The translations under genes were made by a program, and so were the position numbers. The notes beneath the pieces were generated by a model, which had not been told where the DNA came from, did not search any database, and was given only the letters and a program-made list of their open reading frames with translations. Shown piece by piece: positions 1 to 9,106 of a stretch of DNA of 40,595 bases (positions are counted from its first letter, which is position 1; each line of letters begins with the position of its first letter). This DNA comes from Bacillus sp. 2205SS5-2 (GTDB lineage: Bacteria > Bacillota > Bacilli > Bacillales > Bacillaceae_K), in assembly GCF_037024155.1 (NCBI RefSeq), contig NZ_JAYKTS010000029.1:6998-47592 (forward strand). The letters are read 5' to 3'.

Positions 1-68
1 GTAGACTTTTAGTTTTGCAAGATACCTTTCTCAGTTTTACGACAAATATGAGTTTAAACCTAGCGAAA

Positions 69-832
69 TTAAATTAAAGCGATCCAAATTTGAGTATAAA
101 CAGCATTTTGACTCTTTCCATAGAACGTTTTGATTTTCAGATGTTGTTTCATCCATTTAAAAAAGGTCTCTATTCTCCAACGATAGCGATACAAGTCACC
201 CACTTCTTTAGCCGATAAATCGACGCAGTTGGTTAGGAGGATGATGTCGTTTTGTTCGCTATCTTTGGTTCGAATAAGACGCAAGGAATTTTTCATCTTC
301 GTGTCATTTTGATCATCACCTAGATAGACTTCTTGATCTTGAAAAATATGATTTTCTGGATCGGGCGCTTGTTCATTCAGTACTTCAATCTTAGCATTTT
401 TCTTTAATCGAGTGATGAATCGAACATCATGATTAGAAAGACGATCATACTGTTTATAGTCATTATACCCTCGGTCAAATAATTGAATGGCGTCGGGATC
501 GATCTCGATTAGTTCCTCCATTTGTGACCGATCGGAGTGCGTCGCAGGTAACAGGACGGCCAACCCTGCTTTCGAGAGAGTTGAGAAGCGCTTATGGTAT
601 CAAACTCCATAAAAAGTTGTAGTTCTTTCTTATTTTTTGCCTTTTTCTCCAACCGATTTAAGCTCCTCGAATCAGTCAATTGGGCAATAAGAAAGAGTTG
701 AAAAAATTTATAGGTGGTTAACTTTTTGACATAACGATCAACATCGGGCACGTTAATAATCTGTAAAAATTTCTTTTCGTCTAAAACATTTACTAGTTCA
801 CTTATTGTGGATTTTGTGGTATTCTTGTCCAT
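69..832 (-). pseudogene. IS4-type (DUF4372) transposase remnant
   Basis: This is the wreck of a DDE transposase. The 5' part (832 down to about 570) encodes the DUF4372-like N-terminal domain, beginning MDKNTTKSTISEL. The 3' part (563 down to 69) encodes the end of the catalytic domain, with the second-Asp region QLFDRGYNDY and the Y-R-E-K signature in YRYRWRIETFFKWMK. The parts lie in different frames, and the roughly 80-90 residues that should link them, including the first catalytic Asp, are missing, so an internal deletion with a frame change has occurred near 565-580. The reading frame also stops early after QIWIALI; a shifted frame just beyond it still looks like transposase, so the C terminus has decayed too. 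Family membership is from recognition of the motifs. The element is inactive. Confidence 0.85.
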
Positions 833-838
833 GGATAT

Positions 839-889
839 CTCCTTTATAATTAGGGATTTGGATGAGAACGACCAAACCTAATTATAAGG
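839..889 (-). promoter_or_regulatory. Hairpin over the transposase ribosome binding site
   Basis: Bases 841-854 and 877-889 form a nearly perfect inverted repeat (CCTTTATAATTAGG against its complement). On the minus strand the 3' arm contains most of the AAAGGAG ribosome binding site (845-839) of the transposase start at 832. Folding would therefore hide the binding site in transcripts entering from outside. Such anti-readthrough hairpins are known for several IS families. The role here is inferred. Confidence 0.5.
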
Positions 890-1095
890 GATTTTTTTAT
901 GTCCATAAAGACTTAAATTTACCATAATTAACAGTAAAATCCATTTAACTATTTAGTCTAAAAGTCTTGACAAATATAGAGTTTATTAATGCAATGCTAA
1001 TGACTTTTACCCTAAAAAAATTAAAGAGCTTGTTTTAATCAATCCATTTATCAAAAGGCTCTTTTCCTATACTTTATTCACATCTTCCTTTTTTT

Positions 1096-1190
1096 CGCAC
1101 GACTTTCTCCTGTTTGTGCACCACTTTTTCCATTTTTGCGCACGACTTCTTCTCCTTTGCGCACGACTTTCTGGATTTATGTACATTTTC
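1096..1190. repeat. Imperfect 21-22 bp tandem repeat
   Basis: Four to five degenerate units begin near 1096, 1117, 1139, 1160 and 1180, each resembling GCGCACGACTTTCTCC. Read on the minus strand they encode a seven-residue pattern (SCAKEKK, SCAKMEK, VVHKQEK, VVRKKG) at the end of an open frame of 65 codons (1271-1074). That frame has no good ribosome binding site and overlaps another coding-like frame, so I treat it as a repeat rather than a gene. Confidence 0.5.
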
Positions 1191-1430
1191 CCTTTTTACT
1201 TTGATAGGATTCAATGAATGTGTAGAAAAAGCAGGCTTTAAGAGGAAAAACGGCAGGTATTTGTTGGTCAAGTCTCTTGTTGATTAGAATGATATATGAT
1301 TTGTCGGAAAATAAGAGAGCAATCAACATTATCCACCAGCCCATCATGAGAAACAATTCCTCAGGTACTATAAAGGCATATCCAAAATTTAAGAAGAACA
1401 AGACGCCTTGAACACCTTCAATGTGTTGGC
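1177..1430 (-). pseudogene. Possible membrane-protein remnant
   Basis: Within the gene-poor stretch 890-1550, a minus-strand frame open from about 1430 to 1177 reads IEGVQGVLFFLNFGYAF and then a Trp-rich hydrophobic stretch (MMGWWIMLIALLF). It looks like part of a small integral membrane protein. There is no ribosome binding site or convincing start and the 3' end runs into the tandem repeat, so it is at best a fragment. I do not recognise the family. The rest of 890-1550 shows nothing I can support. Confidence 0.25.
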
Positions 1431-1550
1431 ATCAGCTTCATTCAAATAGCTCCAAGAAGGGAATTCACTAATCAAATTCTGGTGGGATGAGATAATCTAC
1501 TAAGAAAATTTCTCTAGCTCTTAAATCGATTTGTAATAAACATTAAATCG

Positions 1551-1586
1551 AAACAGGTACTAACTCTCTAATAGAAAGCACCTGTT
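1551..1586 (-). terminator. Terminator-like hairpin after tyrS
   Basis: AAACAGGT (1551-1558) pairs with ACCTGTT (1580-1586), with a second short pairing inside (CTCT/AGAG). On the minus strand it is followed by TTCGATTT, a weak U-rich tail. It lies 14 bp beyond the tyrS stop codon. Confidence 0.45.
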
Positions 1587-1599
1587 CATTGAAAGAAAC

Positions 1600-2850
1600 T
1601 TAATTCTTCTCTATTTCCAGTTTAATAAATTTTCTTTTTCCAACTTGAAGAATCATACCTTCTGTAACATCGACTGTTAAATTCACATCCGTTACTTTTT
1701 CAGTATTTATTCTGATTCCACCATTTTGAATCATCCTTCTTGCTTCACTTTTTGAACTTTGCATTCCTACTTCAAAAAGTAACTCAGTCACTAACACTTT
1801 ATTCCCACCCCTCCACTTTACCACTGCAATGTCATTGGGAATGGCTCCTTTTTGGAAGACAGCCTTAAAGTTTTCTTCGGCTCTTTTTGCTGCCTCACTT
1901 CCATGATACATGGTCACGATGGTTTTACCGAGGTGGATTTTGGCATCTCTTGGGTGCAGTGTTCCTTCTGATAGATCGTTATGAATTATTTGTTTTTCTT
2001 CTACTGTTAAATTGGTTAATAGATCAAAGTATTTGGTTATCAATTCATCTGGAATAGACATGGTTTTTCCAAACATTTGACTCGGTTCTTCTTCAACACC
2101 TATATAGTTATTCTTAGATTTAGACATTTTCTCTACACCATCAAGACCTTCTATTAAAGGTAACATCAGAACAACTTGCTTTTCTTTTCCATAGTGTTCT
2201 TGAAGATGTCTTCCCATTAATACATTGAAATGCTGATCTGTTCCACCTATTTCTATATCACTTTCTAAGATAACAGAGTCATAGCCTTGCATTAAGGGGT
2301 AGAAAAATTCATGCAGTGAAATCGGTTTACCTACAGAAATTCGGTTAGAGAAGTCGTTTCTCTCTATTAATCGAGCGACGGTTATCTTCGAAGCAAGATG
2401 GATGATGTCTTCAAAGTTAAGGGGGGTTAGCCATTTGGAATTATAGAATAACTCTACTTTTTCCATATCTATCACCTTACCAAATTGTTCGGAATAGGTT
2501 TTTGCATTAAGTTTAACTTCTGCGTCTGTTAATTGCTTTCTTTCTGAAGACTTCCCAGTTGGATCTCCTATTTTCCCTGTGAAGTCACCAATGATTAATT
2601 GAATGATATGGCCATTATCCTGAAATTGCTTAAGTTTATTTAATACGACCGTGTGACCTAAATGGACATCTGGAGCTGATGGATCTACACCTAATTTTAT
2701 TTTTAGAGGCTGATTCTTTATTATTGATTTTGCAATTTTTTCTTTCAATTCTTTTTCAGGAATAATTTCTTGTACTCCAACCTTATACAAATTAAATTGC
2801 CTTTCTAATTCGATTCTTTGACTATCGGTTAGCTTGCTTTCATGATCCAT
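1600..2850 (-). CDS. tyrS: Tyrosyl-tRNA synthetase (TyrZ type)
   Basis: This class I aminoacyl-tRNA synthetase charges tRNA-Tyr in the cytosol. The start at 2850 (MDHESKLTD, 416 residues) is chosen because TTAGGAGGAGAATTT precedes it; the longer open frame adds 11 residues that cover the ribosome binding site. The HIGH-type motif is HLGH at residues 63-66 and the KMSKS loop is exact at 241-245. The tRNA-binding S4 domain occupies about residues 350-412. The sequence resembles B. subtilis TyrZ (for example the run [15 protein letters not shown]) much more than TyrS. The gene is monocistronic, behind a T-box leader with a Tyr specifier. No key residue appears to be missing. Confidence 0.96.
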   Translation of the reverse strand: MDHESKLTDSQRIELERQFNLYKVGVQEIIPEKELKEKIAKSIIKNQPLKIKLGVDPSAPDVHLGHTVVLNKLKQFQDNGHIIQLIIGDFTGKIGDPTGKSSERKQLTDAEVKLNAKTYSEQFGKVIDMEKVELFYNSKWLTPLNFEDIIHLASKITVARLIERNDFSNRISVGKPISLHEFFYPLMQGYDSVILESDIEIGGTDQHFNVLMGRHLQEHYGKEKQVVLMLPLIEGLDGVEKMSKSKNNYIGVEEEPSQMFGKTMSIPDELITKYFDLLTNLTVEEKQIIHNDLSEGTLHPRDAKIHLGKTIVTMYHGSEAAKRAEENFKAVFQKGAIPNDIAVVKWRGGNKVLVTELLFEVGMQSSKSEARRMIQNGGIRINTEKVTDVNLTVDVTEGMILQVGKRKFIKLEIEKN

Positions 2851-2878
2851 AAATTCTCCTCCTAAAAAAAAATAAAAA

Positions 2879-3110
2879 ACCACGCCCCTAAAAAGGGACG
2901 TGGTTTACGCGGTACCACCCTAATTGAAGATTACTCTTCCACTTAATAGAATAACGGTTTAGCCGTTCTTTGCTACTTTAGTTCACAAAGAAAGTTCAAG
3001 GATGTAATTCGTTCTTATCTTTGTTCTGATTTTCACCAACCATCAGATCTCTGTGACAGTGAGATATAAAACTACTTGATCCTATCTTTACTTTTAATTT
3101 ATTTGAATTT
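2879..3110 (-). promoter_or_regulatory. Tyrosine T-box riboswitch
   Basis: The minus-strand leader of tyrS contains the T-box sequence AGGGTGGTACCGCG (2921-2908), followed by a terminator helix (CCACGTCCC against GGGGCGTGG, 2904-2879) and a U run. Upstream, the Stem I distal arm CTGATGGTTGGTGAAAATCAG-like hairpin is visible around 3030-3050. A specifier candidate TAC (3006-3004), followed by a purine in AATTACATCC, matches a tyrosine codon. By the established mechanism, uncharged tRNA-Tyr would stabilise the antiterminator and switch on tyrS. Confidence 0.93.
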
Positions 3111-3116
3111 TTTATT

Positions 3117-3145
3117 ATTCTACCTGTAAATGGGTTAGGATTCAA
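3117..3145 (-). promoter_or_regulatory. SigA promoter of tyrS
   Basis: The minus strand has TTGAAT (3145-3140), a 17-bp spacer and TAGAAT (3122-3117). Transcription would start near 3110, exactly at the 5' side of the T-box leader. Confidence 0.7.
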
Positions 3146-3237
3146 TCCTTTTTCGAAAAATATTTAATTTAACTATAATAGCCTTTCAAATGACTTCTAT
3201 TAAATTTCATTACATAATAAGTTGAAAGAACTATTGG

Positions 3238-4293
3238 TTAATAAACCTCATCCCACGTATGATACCCATCCTGAATAATTGTTTGCTTAAGATTATATTG
3301 ATCGACTGCAATGGGTGCCAACAACACAGAAGGGGCTTGGATTTTCCCGTTGTTTACTGTTCTTTCCGTACTGATGTGTTCCCCCTTCGCCATCTTCACT
3401 GCTAACTCTGCTGCTTTCTCTGCCAATGTATTAATCGGCTTATAGACGGTCATAGATTGAGTACCGGCAACAATCCTTTGCACTGCTGTCAGTTCAGCAT
3501 CTTGCCCGGCAACGGGAATTTTACCAGAAAGTCCTTGTTCTTCAAGAGCTTGAATGACACCCCCTGCGGTGGCATCATTGGCAGCGATAACAGCGTCGAT
3601 TTGATTATTGTTTGCTTGTAAAGCGGCTTTCATGTTTTGATAAGCGCTCGTAGGTGTCCAGTTTTCGGCCCACTGATCATAGACGATGGATATATTTCCG
3701 TTATTTATAAACGGTTGGAGAACATTAAAAACCCCTTTTTTAAACAGATGAGCATTATTATCTGTTTCAGCTCCACCAATATAGACATATTTTCCTTTGG
3801 GGACGAGGTCAGTGATCGCTGTTGCTTGAAGTTCTCCCACTTTTTCATTATCGAATGAAATATACAGGTCGATATCCGCATTTTTTATCAGTCGATCATA
3901 AGAAACAACTTTTATTCCAGCCAAATGAGCTTTGTGAACAATGGCTGCAGTTGCCTCTGCATTATGGGGAACGATTACAAGAAGGTCCACCCCGTCGTTG
4001 ATTAAGGTCTCTGCCTGAGTAAGTTGGAGAGCATCATCTCCATACGCTGCCAGAATCTTCACTTCAGCACCCAGTTGATTCACTGCCTCTTTGAACAAGT
4101 CTCTGTCTCTCAGCCACCGCTCCTCTTCTAACGTGTCCATCGAGAATCCTATTTTAATTTTTTCTTCCGGAGTCGTTTCATCCTGTGATTGAATGGGAAT
4201 GAGGGGCTCATTCAATTGTTCACAAGAAGCAATAACGGAACCAATTACTATCAAAAAGGGTATGAACAGCCATTCGATTCTTTTTCTTCTCAT
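3238..4293 (-). CDS. xylF: XylF-like D-xylose-binding lipoprotein
   Basis: This is a 351-residue extracellular sugar-binding protein with a lipoprotein signal. Basic residues MRRKR are followed by a hydrophobic core and the lipobox IASC, with Cys24 as the lipidated residue. The mature part follows E. coli XylF closely, with the runs ISFDNEKVGELQA, NDATAGGVIQALEEQGLSGK, and GTQSMTVYKP, so D-xylose is the likely ligand. It is the last gene of the sensor unit, 35 bp after the response regulator, with AGAGGGGG before its ATG. It has no ATPase or permease of its own beside it. It may feed the MmsAB-like transporter upstream or act as an extra sensor. It is the third binding protein in this locus. 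The xylose assignment is inference from similarity. Confidence 0.82.
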   Translation of the reverse strand: MRRKRIEWLFIPFLIVIGSVIASCEQLNEPLIPIQSQDETTPEEKIKIGFSMDTLEEERWLRDRDLFKEAVNQLGAEVKILAAYGDDALQLTQAETLINDGVDLLVIVPHNAEATAAIVHKAHLAGIKVVSYDRLIKNADIDLYISFDNEKVGELQATAITDLVPKGKYVYIGGAETDNNAHLFKKGVFNVLQPFINNGNISIVYDQWAENWTPTSAYQNMKAALQANNNQIDAVIAANDATAGGVIQALEEQGLSGKIPVAGQDAELTAVQRIVAGTQSMTVYKPINTLAEKAAELAVKMAKGEHISTERTVNNGKIQAPSVLLAPIAVDQYNLKQTIIQDGYHTWDEVY

Positions 4294-4328
4294 CTAGTCC
4301 CCCTCTTCCTATAAGGTATTCAAACCGA

Positions 4329-5864
4329 CTATCCTTCCATTTTTACAAGGAGTGATTTCCGATATTCCTTTGGTGTAACCGTAACCATTTTTTTGAATAC
4401 TTTACTAAAATAGTTCGGGTCGTGATAACCAACTTCATATGTAATTTCTTTAATGCTTTTCTCAGAATCTGTGAGTAACTTCTTTGCTTTTTCTAGTCTG
4501 CACTCGGTTAAAAAATCAATATAGTTCACGCCTAGTTTTTCCTTAAACATTTTACTAATATAAATTGGGCTTAACCCCACTTGGTTCCCTAATGCTTCTA
4601 GCGAAATATCATCTTGTGAATGTTTAATAATATATTGCTTTAGCCTATGCATCGTATCGTCTTCTACTCGGTGATAATGTTCATTGAACGACTGCTTCAT
4701 ACCTTTGAGTAATCGATCAGTAACAGAGATAAGTTGAAGATAATCTTTCAATTGTGAGGAGTATAGTGGCGTTGCAATTTCTACCCCCATCTCATTCATC
4801 ACTTGAGAGACCATCCAGAGAGCTTCCTGCACTCGTTGTTGAGTTTTTAAAAGATTGGCTCCCTCTTTTTCATAGCATTGAATCACATTCATCAAATTAA
4901 ATCGAACCTGATCCCATTGGCCAAGACGAATATGTTCCGAAAACTCTTTTAGCTCTTGCTTTATTGGCTGTCCACCACACACGTCTCCTGTGATAGTGAG
5001 GTCTGAGTAGAAATGATATTTCACTGGAAGGCTTGTGTCCATGGCCGCCATGAGAGAATCTTGATAGGATTGACGAATGTGTTCAAATGAACGACACTCG
5101 CTCCCAATTCCAACAAACCAGCCCGCTTCTGGTTTTGATTTTGTTAGTGAAAGTATCTCTCTTGCAAGCCTAGTTGCTTGTGAGCGGAATGATTCAGATT
5201 GATTTCGGAATAAAATTATTGGGAGCTGACTTCCATATACTGCCCCAACCCACCCACTTTTCGTTTGACTTACTTTTTCTTTAACTGCAGAATAGATGTT
5301 TTCTGATCCTACTGGAATTACCACAAGCAGGACAAACATTTCACTTTTCACAGGAAGATCCAGCATCTCCATGAGCATGTCTACATGAACTTCATGAACA
5401 TGATCGAATAATAGTTGAGTTACGACATCTGTTTCGACCAAGGCTAGCGTTTTTTCTTGCTGAAGTTTCATTTTTTCCTGACGTTGTTTTTCTTCTTTAA
5501 TTTTCTCCACTACTTTCCCAACAATCTCCACGATTTCGCTTGGTCTACTTGGTTTTAGTACATAGTCCTTCACCCCAAAATTCATAGCAAGTCGCAAATA
5601 ATCAAAGGAATCATACGCCGTAACCATAATGAATTGAATCGTTGAATCCCTCGCACTAATGACTTCAATGGCTTCTAAACCGTTCATCCCAGGCATTTTT
5701 ATATCCATTAATATCAGATCAGGATGGTATGTTAATGCCATATCTACCGCCAAGTGTCCATTTTTTGCTTGCTTTATAATCATCTCTGGAAAGCCCATTT
5801 GTAGAATTGCTTGCATTCCTTCACGTTCAATTTGTTCATCATCTACGATTAGGAGCTTAACCAA
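4329..5864 (-). CDS. YesN/AraC-type response regulator
   Basis: This is a 511-residue two-component response regulator. Residues 1-125 form the receiver domain: acidic pocket Asp8-Asp9, phosphoacceptor Asp54 in LMDIKMPG, and the conserved Lys in VLKPSRP. The last 100 residues are an AraC-type double helix-turn-helix (from QDDISLEALGNQVGLSP to the family-typical VGYHDPNYFSKVFKK). The middle, about 130-400, is a less conserved linker typical of the YesN group. The start at 5864 overlaps the kinase stop by 8 bp, so the two are translationally coupled. By analogy with AraT and the YesN partner of LytS, it should activate the sugar transporter genes upstream when phosphorylated. Confidence 0.92.
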   Translation of the reverse strand: MVKLLIVDDEQIEREGMQAILQMGFPEMIIKQAKNGHLAVDMALTYHPDLILMDIKMPGMNGLEAIEVISARDSTIQFIMVTAYDSFDYLRLAMNFGVKDYVLKPSRPSEIVEIVGKVVEKIKEEKQRQEKMKLQQEKTLALVETDVVTQLLFDHVHEVHVDMLMEMLDLPVKSEMFVLLVVIPVGSENIYSAVKEKVSQTKSGWVGAVYGSQLPIILFRNQSESFRSQATRLAREILSLTKSKPEAGWFVGIGSECRSFEHIRQSYQDSLMAAMDTSLPVKYHFYSDLTITGDVCGGQPIKQELKEFSEHIRLGQWDQVRFNLMNVIQCYEKEGANLLKTQQRVQEALWMVSQVMNEMGVEIATPLYSSQLKDYLQLISVTDRLLKGMKQSFNEHYHRVEDDTMHRLKQYIIKHSQDDISLEALGNQVGLSPIYISKMFKEKLGVNYIDFLTECRLEKAKKLLTDSEKSIKEITYEVGYHDPNYFSKVFKKMVTVTPKEYRKSLLVKMEG

Positions 5865-7302
5865 CCTTCATCACTCCTTGCTTCTTTAGTTTAATCACCA
5901 CTTTTGTCCCGCTACCTTCTTTGCTGATAATTTGAATAACATCATCATATCCACAGAAAAGTCGCAGTCGCTTTACAACGTTTGGAAAGCCAATTCCTGT
6001 AGAATGTCCCTCTGTTTGGACGCTTTTTTCTTGGAGAATTCGATTAATTTTATCCGTTGTCATTCCGACTCCGTCGTCCTCTATTTCGATGATGGTTTCC
6101 TGTCCGCCATCGATCACTCGAAACCAGATAACGCCTCCGTCTACTTGTGGCTCGACCGCATGAATAACTGCATTTTCAATAATTGGTTGCAATGTGAGGC
6201 ATGGAATCTGAACATTCTGGCAAGACTCATCAATTTCAAAATGTATTTGAAGTCGATCGGTGAACCTTGCTTTCTGAATATCCATATATTGCTTTAACAC
6301 TACAACTTCTTCATGGAGTGTAACCGATCGGTCTAACTGCTTTAAGTTGTACCGCAAAATCCCCGCTACACTTACTAGTAATTCACTCGTTTCTTTCGAT
6401 CCCTCAAGGTACGCCTTTTTGGAAAGTGTATTGAGCGTGTTAAATAAAAAATGCGGATTGATTTGACTTTGTAAGCTAAGAAATTGGCTCTCCTGTAATA
6501 ATATTTTACTCTGTTGTAACTCTCTTTCTAACAAGGCTTTTTGCTTCATTTCAAAAATCAAATCATTAATATTAAGTCTCATGCGATCAAATGTTTTTGC
6601 AAGAAAAGCTATTTCATCATTTGTCTCTACCTTGATTTGTAAATCAAATCGTCCTTTTGACAAATGATTTGCCGCTTTTGTTAGTTTCAATACTGGCCTA
6701 GTTATACTTAACGAGAACCAATAGGAAGTGACGAGAAGCAAGAGCATAATGAGTAAGGTCAACCACAATCCAAACTCCAAGACTTCCCGAGATTGTTCAA
6801 TTAGACCCCGGTAAAAAGGGTCGTAGGTTTTTAACTCTTTGTCTAACAAAGTGAGGGTCATTTCTGAAATATAATTGGAAATACGTGTTACTTCCGCAAA
6901 CTCTTTTTGTGACGCTTCTGTTTCATTTTCACTATGAAACAACATCAAGCGATCGGTTGTTTCAATGAAGCTTTCAATTAAATGAACATAATTTGTTAAT
7001 ATAAAATTATTTTCTACGTTTTGAAGCTTGGACACCTCTATTTTTGCGTTTTTAATCTCGTCCATACTTTCATTTAAGAATTCTAACTTCCGTTCCGAGG
7101 GGTCAAGTAAGAAATTATTTAGGTCTGTAATCGCTTGCTGACTGGCACTAGTGACTTCATTCATGATTAAATAACGTTGAAGAATGCCATGGTATTGCTT
7201 ATTTGTTTGATAATTGTAATATGTGAGCGCTATCCAAATTATCGACATAAACACCAATATAATAGTAGTAAGCATGAGAATCTTTCGCTGAATACTATTC
7301 AT
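5857..7302 (-). CDS. YesM/LytS-like sensor histidine kinase
   Basis: This membrane sensor kinase of 481 residues starts at 7302, where ATG overlaps the upstream stop codon as TAATG. The longer open frame runs back into the neighbouring gene and is not used. Transmembrane helices lie at about residues 8-28 and 178-200, flanking an extracytoplasmic coiled region. A HAMP domain occupies 200-250. The His-kinase motif INPHFLFNTLN puts the phosphorylated His at 284. The ATPase part shows the N box PIIENAVIHAVEP and G boxes IEDDGVGM and GIGFPNVVKRL. It is coupled to the binding-protein sensor before it and the response regulator after it. In the related XylFII-LytS and AraPST systems, the extracytoplasmic sugar-binding protein docks on such a kinase. 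Confidence 0.93.
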   Translation of the reverse strand: MNSIQRKILMLTTIILVFMSIIWIALTYYNYQTNKQYHGILQRYLIMNEVTSASQQAITDLNNFLLDPSERKLEFLNESMDEIKNAKIEVSKLQNVENNFILTNYVHLIESFIETTDRLMLFHSENETEASQKEFAEVTRISNYISEMTLTLLDKELKTYDPFYRGLIEQSREVLEFGLWLTLLIMLLLLVTSYWFSLSITRPVLKLTKAANHLSKGRFDLQIKVETNDEIAFLAKTFDRMRLNINDLIFEMKQKALLERELQQSKILLQESQFLSLQSQINPHFLFNTLNTLSKKAYLEGSKETSELLVSVAGILRYNLKQLDRSVTLHEEVVVLKQYMDIQKARFTDRLQIHFEIDESCQNVQIPCLTLQPIIENAVIHAVEPQVDGGVIWFRVIDGGQETIIEIEDDGVGMTTDKINRILQEKSVQTEGHSTGIGFPNVVKRLRLFCGYDDVIQIISKEGSGTKVVIKLKKQGVMKVG

Positions 7303-8276
7303 TAGAAGTTCATCTCTTCCGTTATTTGAATATCTGTAAAATAACCATCCATATCTAGTGGAACAGTCTGTCCATTTAGCCATTCGATTAGTCGTTGAAC
7401 ACTCCATTTCCCCATCAACTCTGGGTTTTGCTCAATAATTCCGTCCAGCTTCCCTTGCATAAGAAGCGATCGTGTTTCTGGACCATCGTCAAAGGAATAA
7501 ATGTACAATGGCCTCACTTGAAAACGCTTACTTATTTCTTTGATCATTGGTCCAGCTAAATTGGCATTAACAGCGATAAATGCCGCAGCATCTGGAACCT
7601 GATTGAGCACATTTTGTGTCGTAGCAAAGACCTGTTCTCTCGTTTGGGCTGTTTCTGCCTCAACCACTTCTATGTTGGGGTAATCCTTCGTTATTTTTTT
7701 TATTCCCTTCAATCGTTCTTCTTGATAAAACTCATGTTGGTTGTCATAGAAGAGGATGACTCTTCCGGATGGTCCCATATCCGCCACCAATTTGTTCGCA
7801 ATCATTTGTCCCGCCATAAATTGATTAGAACCCACATACGTTTTTCGGAGGCTTTCCTCCATCGGCACGTCATTCGCTATGGTAATTATGGGAACTCCAT
7901 AAAATGATGCTTTGATTTTAGTAATTTCTTTAAATTCCTCTCGGTCTAACCCTTGAAGAATAATCCCGTCTACCTTGGAATGAATGGCCACTTCTATTTT
8001 CTTCAGGAAATCATCTTGGTTATTTCCATAGCTACCCCAGACCTCCAAGAGCACGCCTTCCTCCTCGGCTTGCTTTCGAGCCCCTTTGGAAACCTTGTCC
8101 CAAAATCGCGTATCTAAATCTTGGGTAATTAAAACAATTCGATGCTGTGAATCCTTTTCTTCAAAGGTCTGAGGAGTTTCCGAATTACTGTCGAATACGT
8201 CTTTTGCCGACACTAAAGTTAGATAAAAAAGAGTGAAAAGAATGCTACCTAATAAAATCATCGCTGTTTTTCGCAA
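7302..8276 (-). CDS. Periplasmic-binding-protein sugar sensor (AraP/XylFII-like)
   Basis: This is a 324-residue substrate-binding protein of the type I (ribose/xylose) fold, starting with TTG at 8276 behind GGGGAGGGGGG. A signal or anchor helix spans residues 4-24 and, unlike the two transport lipoproteins in this locus, there is no lipobox cysteine. The mature part has the family pattern: ITQDLDTRFW at the first strand, VDGIILQGL, a repeat around VPIITIANDVP, and FDDGPETRSLLMQGKLDG. It precedes and overlaps the histidine kinase gene. That order, sensor-kinase-regulator, is the three-component arrangement described as AraPST (Geobacillus) and XylFII-LytS (Clostridium), so it probably senses a pentose rather than transporting it. 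Confidence 0.87.
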   Translation of the reverse strand: MRKTAMILLGSILFTLFYLTLVSAKDVFDSNSETPQTFEEKDSQHRIVLITQDLDTRFWDKVSKGARKQAEEEGVLLEVWGSYGNNQDDFLKKIEVAIHSKVDGIILQGLDREEFKEITKIKASFYGVPIITIANDVPMEESLRKTYVGSNQFMAGQMIANKLVADMGPSGRVILFYDNQHEFYQEERLKGIKKITKDYPNIEVVEAETAQTREQVFATTQNVLNQVPDAAAFIAVNANLAGPMIKEISKRFQVRPLYIYSFDDGPETRSLLMQGKLDGIIEQNPELMGKWSVQRLIEWLNGQTVPLDMDGYFTDIQITEEMNF

Positions 8277-8312
8277 TCGAAATCCCCCCTCCCCTAATTA
8301 TAGACTACAGTC

Positions 8313-8368
8313 ATCATATCATTTATTCAGATTTTTGGAATATTTTCATTTTTAATTAGTTTGGAATA
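8313..8368 (-). promoter_or_regulatory. Candidate promoter and direct repeats of the sensor operon
   Basis: The minus strand shows TATGAT (8318-8313) with TTCCAA 16 bp upstream (8340-8335) as a weak promoter. The octamer TTGGAATA (plus strand) occurs at 8335-8342 and again at 8361-8368, 26 bp apart. Paired direct repeats are the usual site shape for AraC-type regulators, so this could be an autoregulatory site. This is tentative. Confidence 0.35.
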
Positions 8369-8560
8369 ACATTAAACAAACTGAGGAGATGGAAGTTCCT
8401 AAAAAAAATTCATAAAGAGGACCTGTTTACCACCCACCCCATAGAAAATAGAGGAACTAAGTATGAGTTCCCCTGATGATGTTCTTATTGTTACTGTTGT
8501 TCGTACATATTTCGACATTACTCCACAGATAATAAGAAATAGCTAACACATAGCTTTGTT

Positions 8561-8747
8561 AAGGGCTGTTTGCGCAAAGATTGCGGCTTTTCGAACAGGA
8601 ATATATCCTCTGATTTGTATGACTTCAGGCTCTTTTCCAAATGAAAAACTCTCCATTTTTAGATGAAAAATAAGAAATCAGTCAAAAAACCTTCCTGCCT
8701 GTTTTTTCTTTGTCCCAATAGCAACAAAGGATTCGAAAAGAGCCTTG
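8561..8747. repeat. Dispersed repeat family A, copy A1
   Basis: This copy of the 180-185 bp family A has one end reading AAGGGCTGTTTGCGCAAAGA. The other end reads ATTCGAAAAGAGCCTT, whose complement is a diverged form of the first. Internal hallmarks are GATTTGTATGACTTC and CTGCCTGTTTTTTCTT. It lies between mmsB and the sensor operon. Confidence 0.75.
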
Positions 8748-8756
8748 TTAAAAAAA

Positions 8757-8943
8757 TACGCTATTTTCGCAATTTGTGTGGTGGTTCGAATAGTCATAAA
8801 ACCCCCTGAGTTTTATGACTTCGGGCTCTTTTCTTAACGAGAAGTTTTTATAAATTCTAAATTAAATGTAAGGACTTTCTCGAAAGAACCTTACTATCTG
8901 TTCTTACTTTGTACTAGGAGCAACAAAGCTTTCGAAAAAAGCC
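8757..8943. repeat. Dispersed repeat family A, diverged copy A2
   Basis: A second, more diverged family A copy lies in the same orientation just after A1. GAGTTTTATGACTTCGGGCT and GGAGCAACAAAGCTTTCG align with A1, but the centre has drifted. The tandem placement suggests a local duplication or two independent insertions. Confidence 0.55.
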
Positions 8944-8983
8944 AAAAGAGAAGAAATTCTATCCTTATGGGAGCAAGATGAAT

Positions 8984-9087
8984 GTCTAGATCTTGGCGAC
9001 AAAGGCTCGATGTCATAAGCCAGGACATGTACTGAGGCAAAGAGTAGACTCAGGCCAATCTCTGTCTTATGCTTGTCGTCACCAGAC
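8984..9087. repeat. GC-richer long imperfect palindrome
   Basis: The arms GTCTAGATCTTGGCGACAA (from 8984) and the complement of TTGTCGTCACCAGAC (to 9087) pair, as do CATAAGCCAG with CTGTCTTATG. CTGAG (9032-9036) pairs with CTCAG (9049-9053) at the centre. About 11 bp in the left arm have no partner. It lies immediately downstream of mmsB and could fold into one long RNA hairpin. I do not recognise a named family. Confidence 0.5.
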
Positions 9088-9106
9088 GGGCGCATTGCAC
9101 TTTTTA

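Noticed and set aside
7514-7533. cre-like sequence TGAAAACGCTTACT
   Set aside because: It has one mismatch to consensus and lies deep within the sensor gene coding region, far from a promoter.
8904-9095. 63-codon minus-strand frame
   Set aside because: It crosses repeat A2 and the palindrome, has no ribosome binding site and no protein-like pattern.
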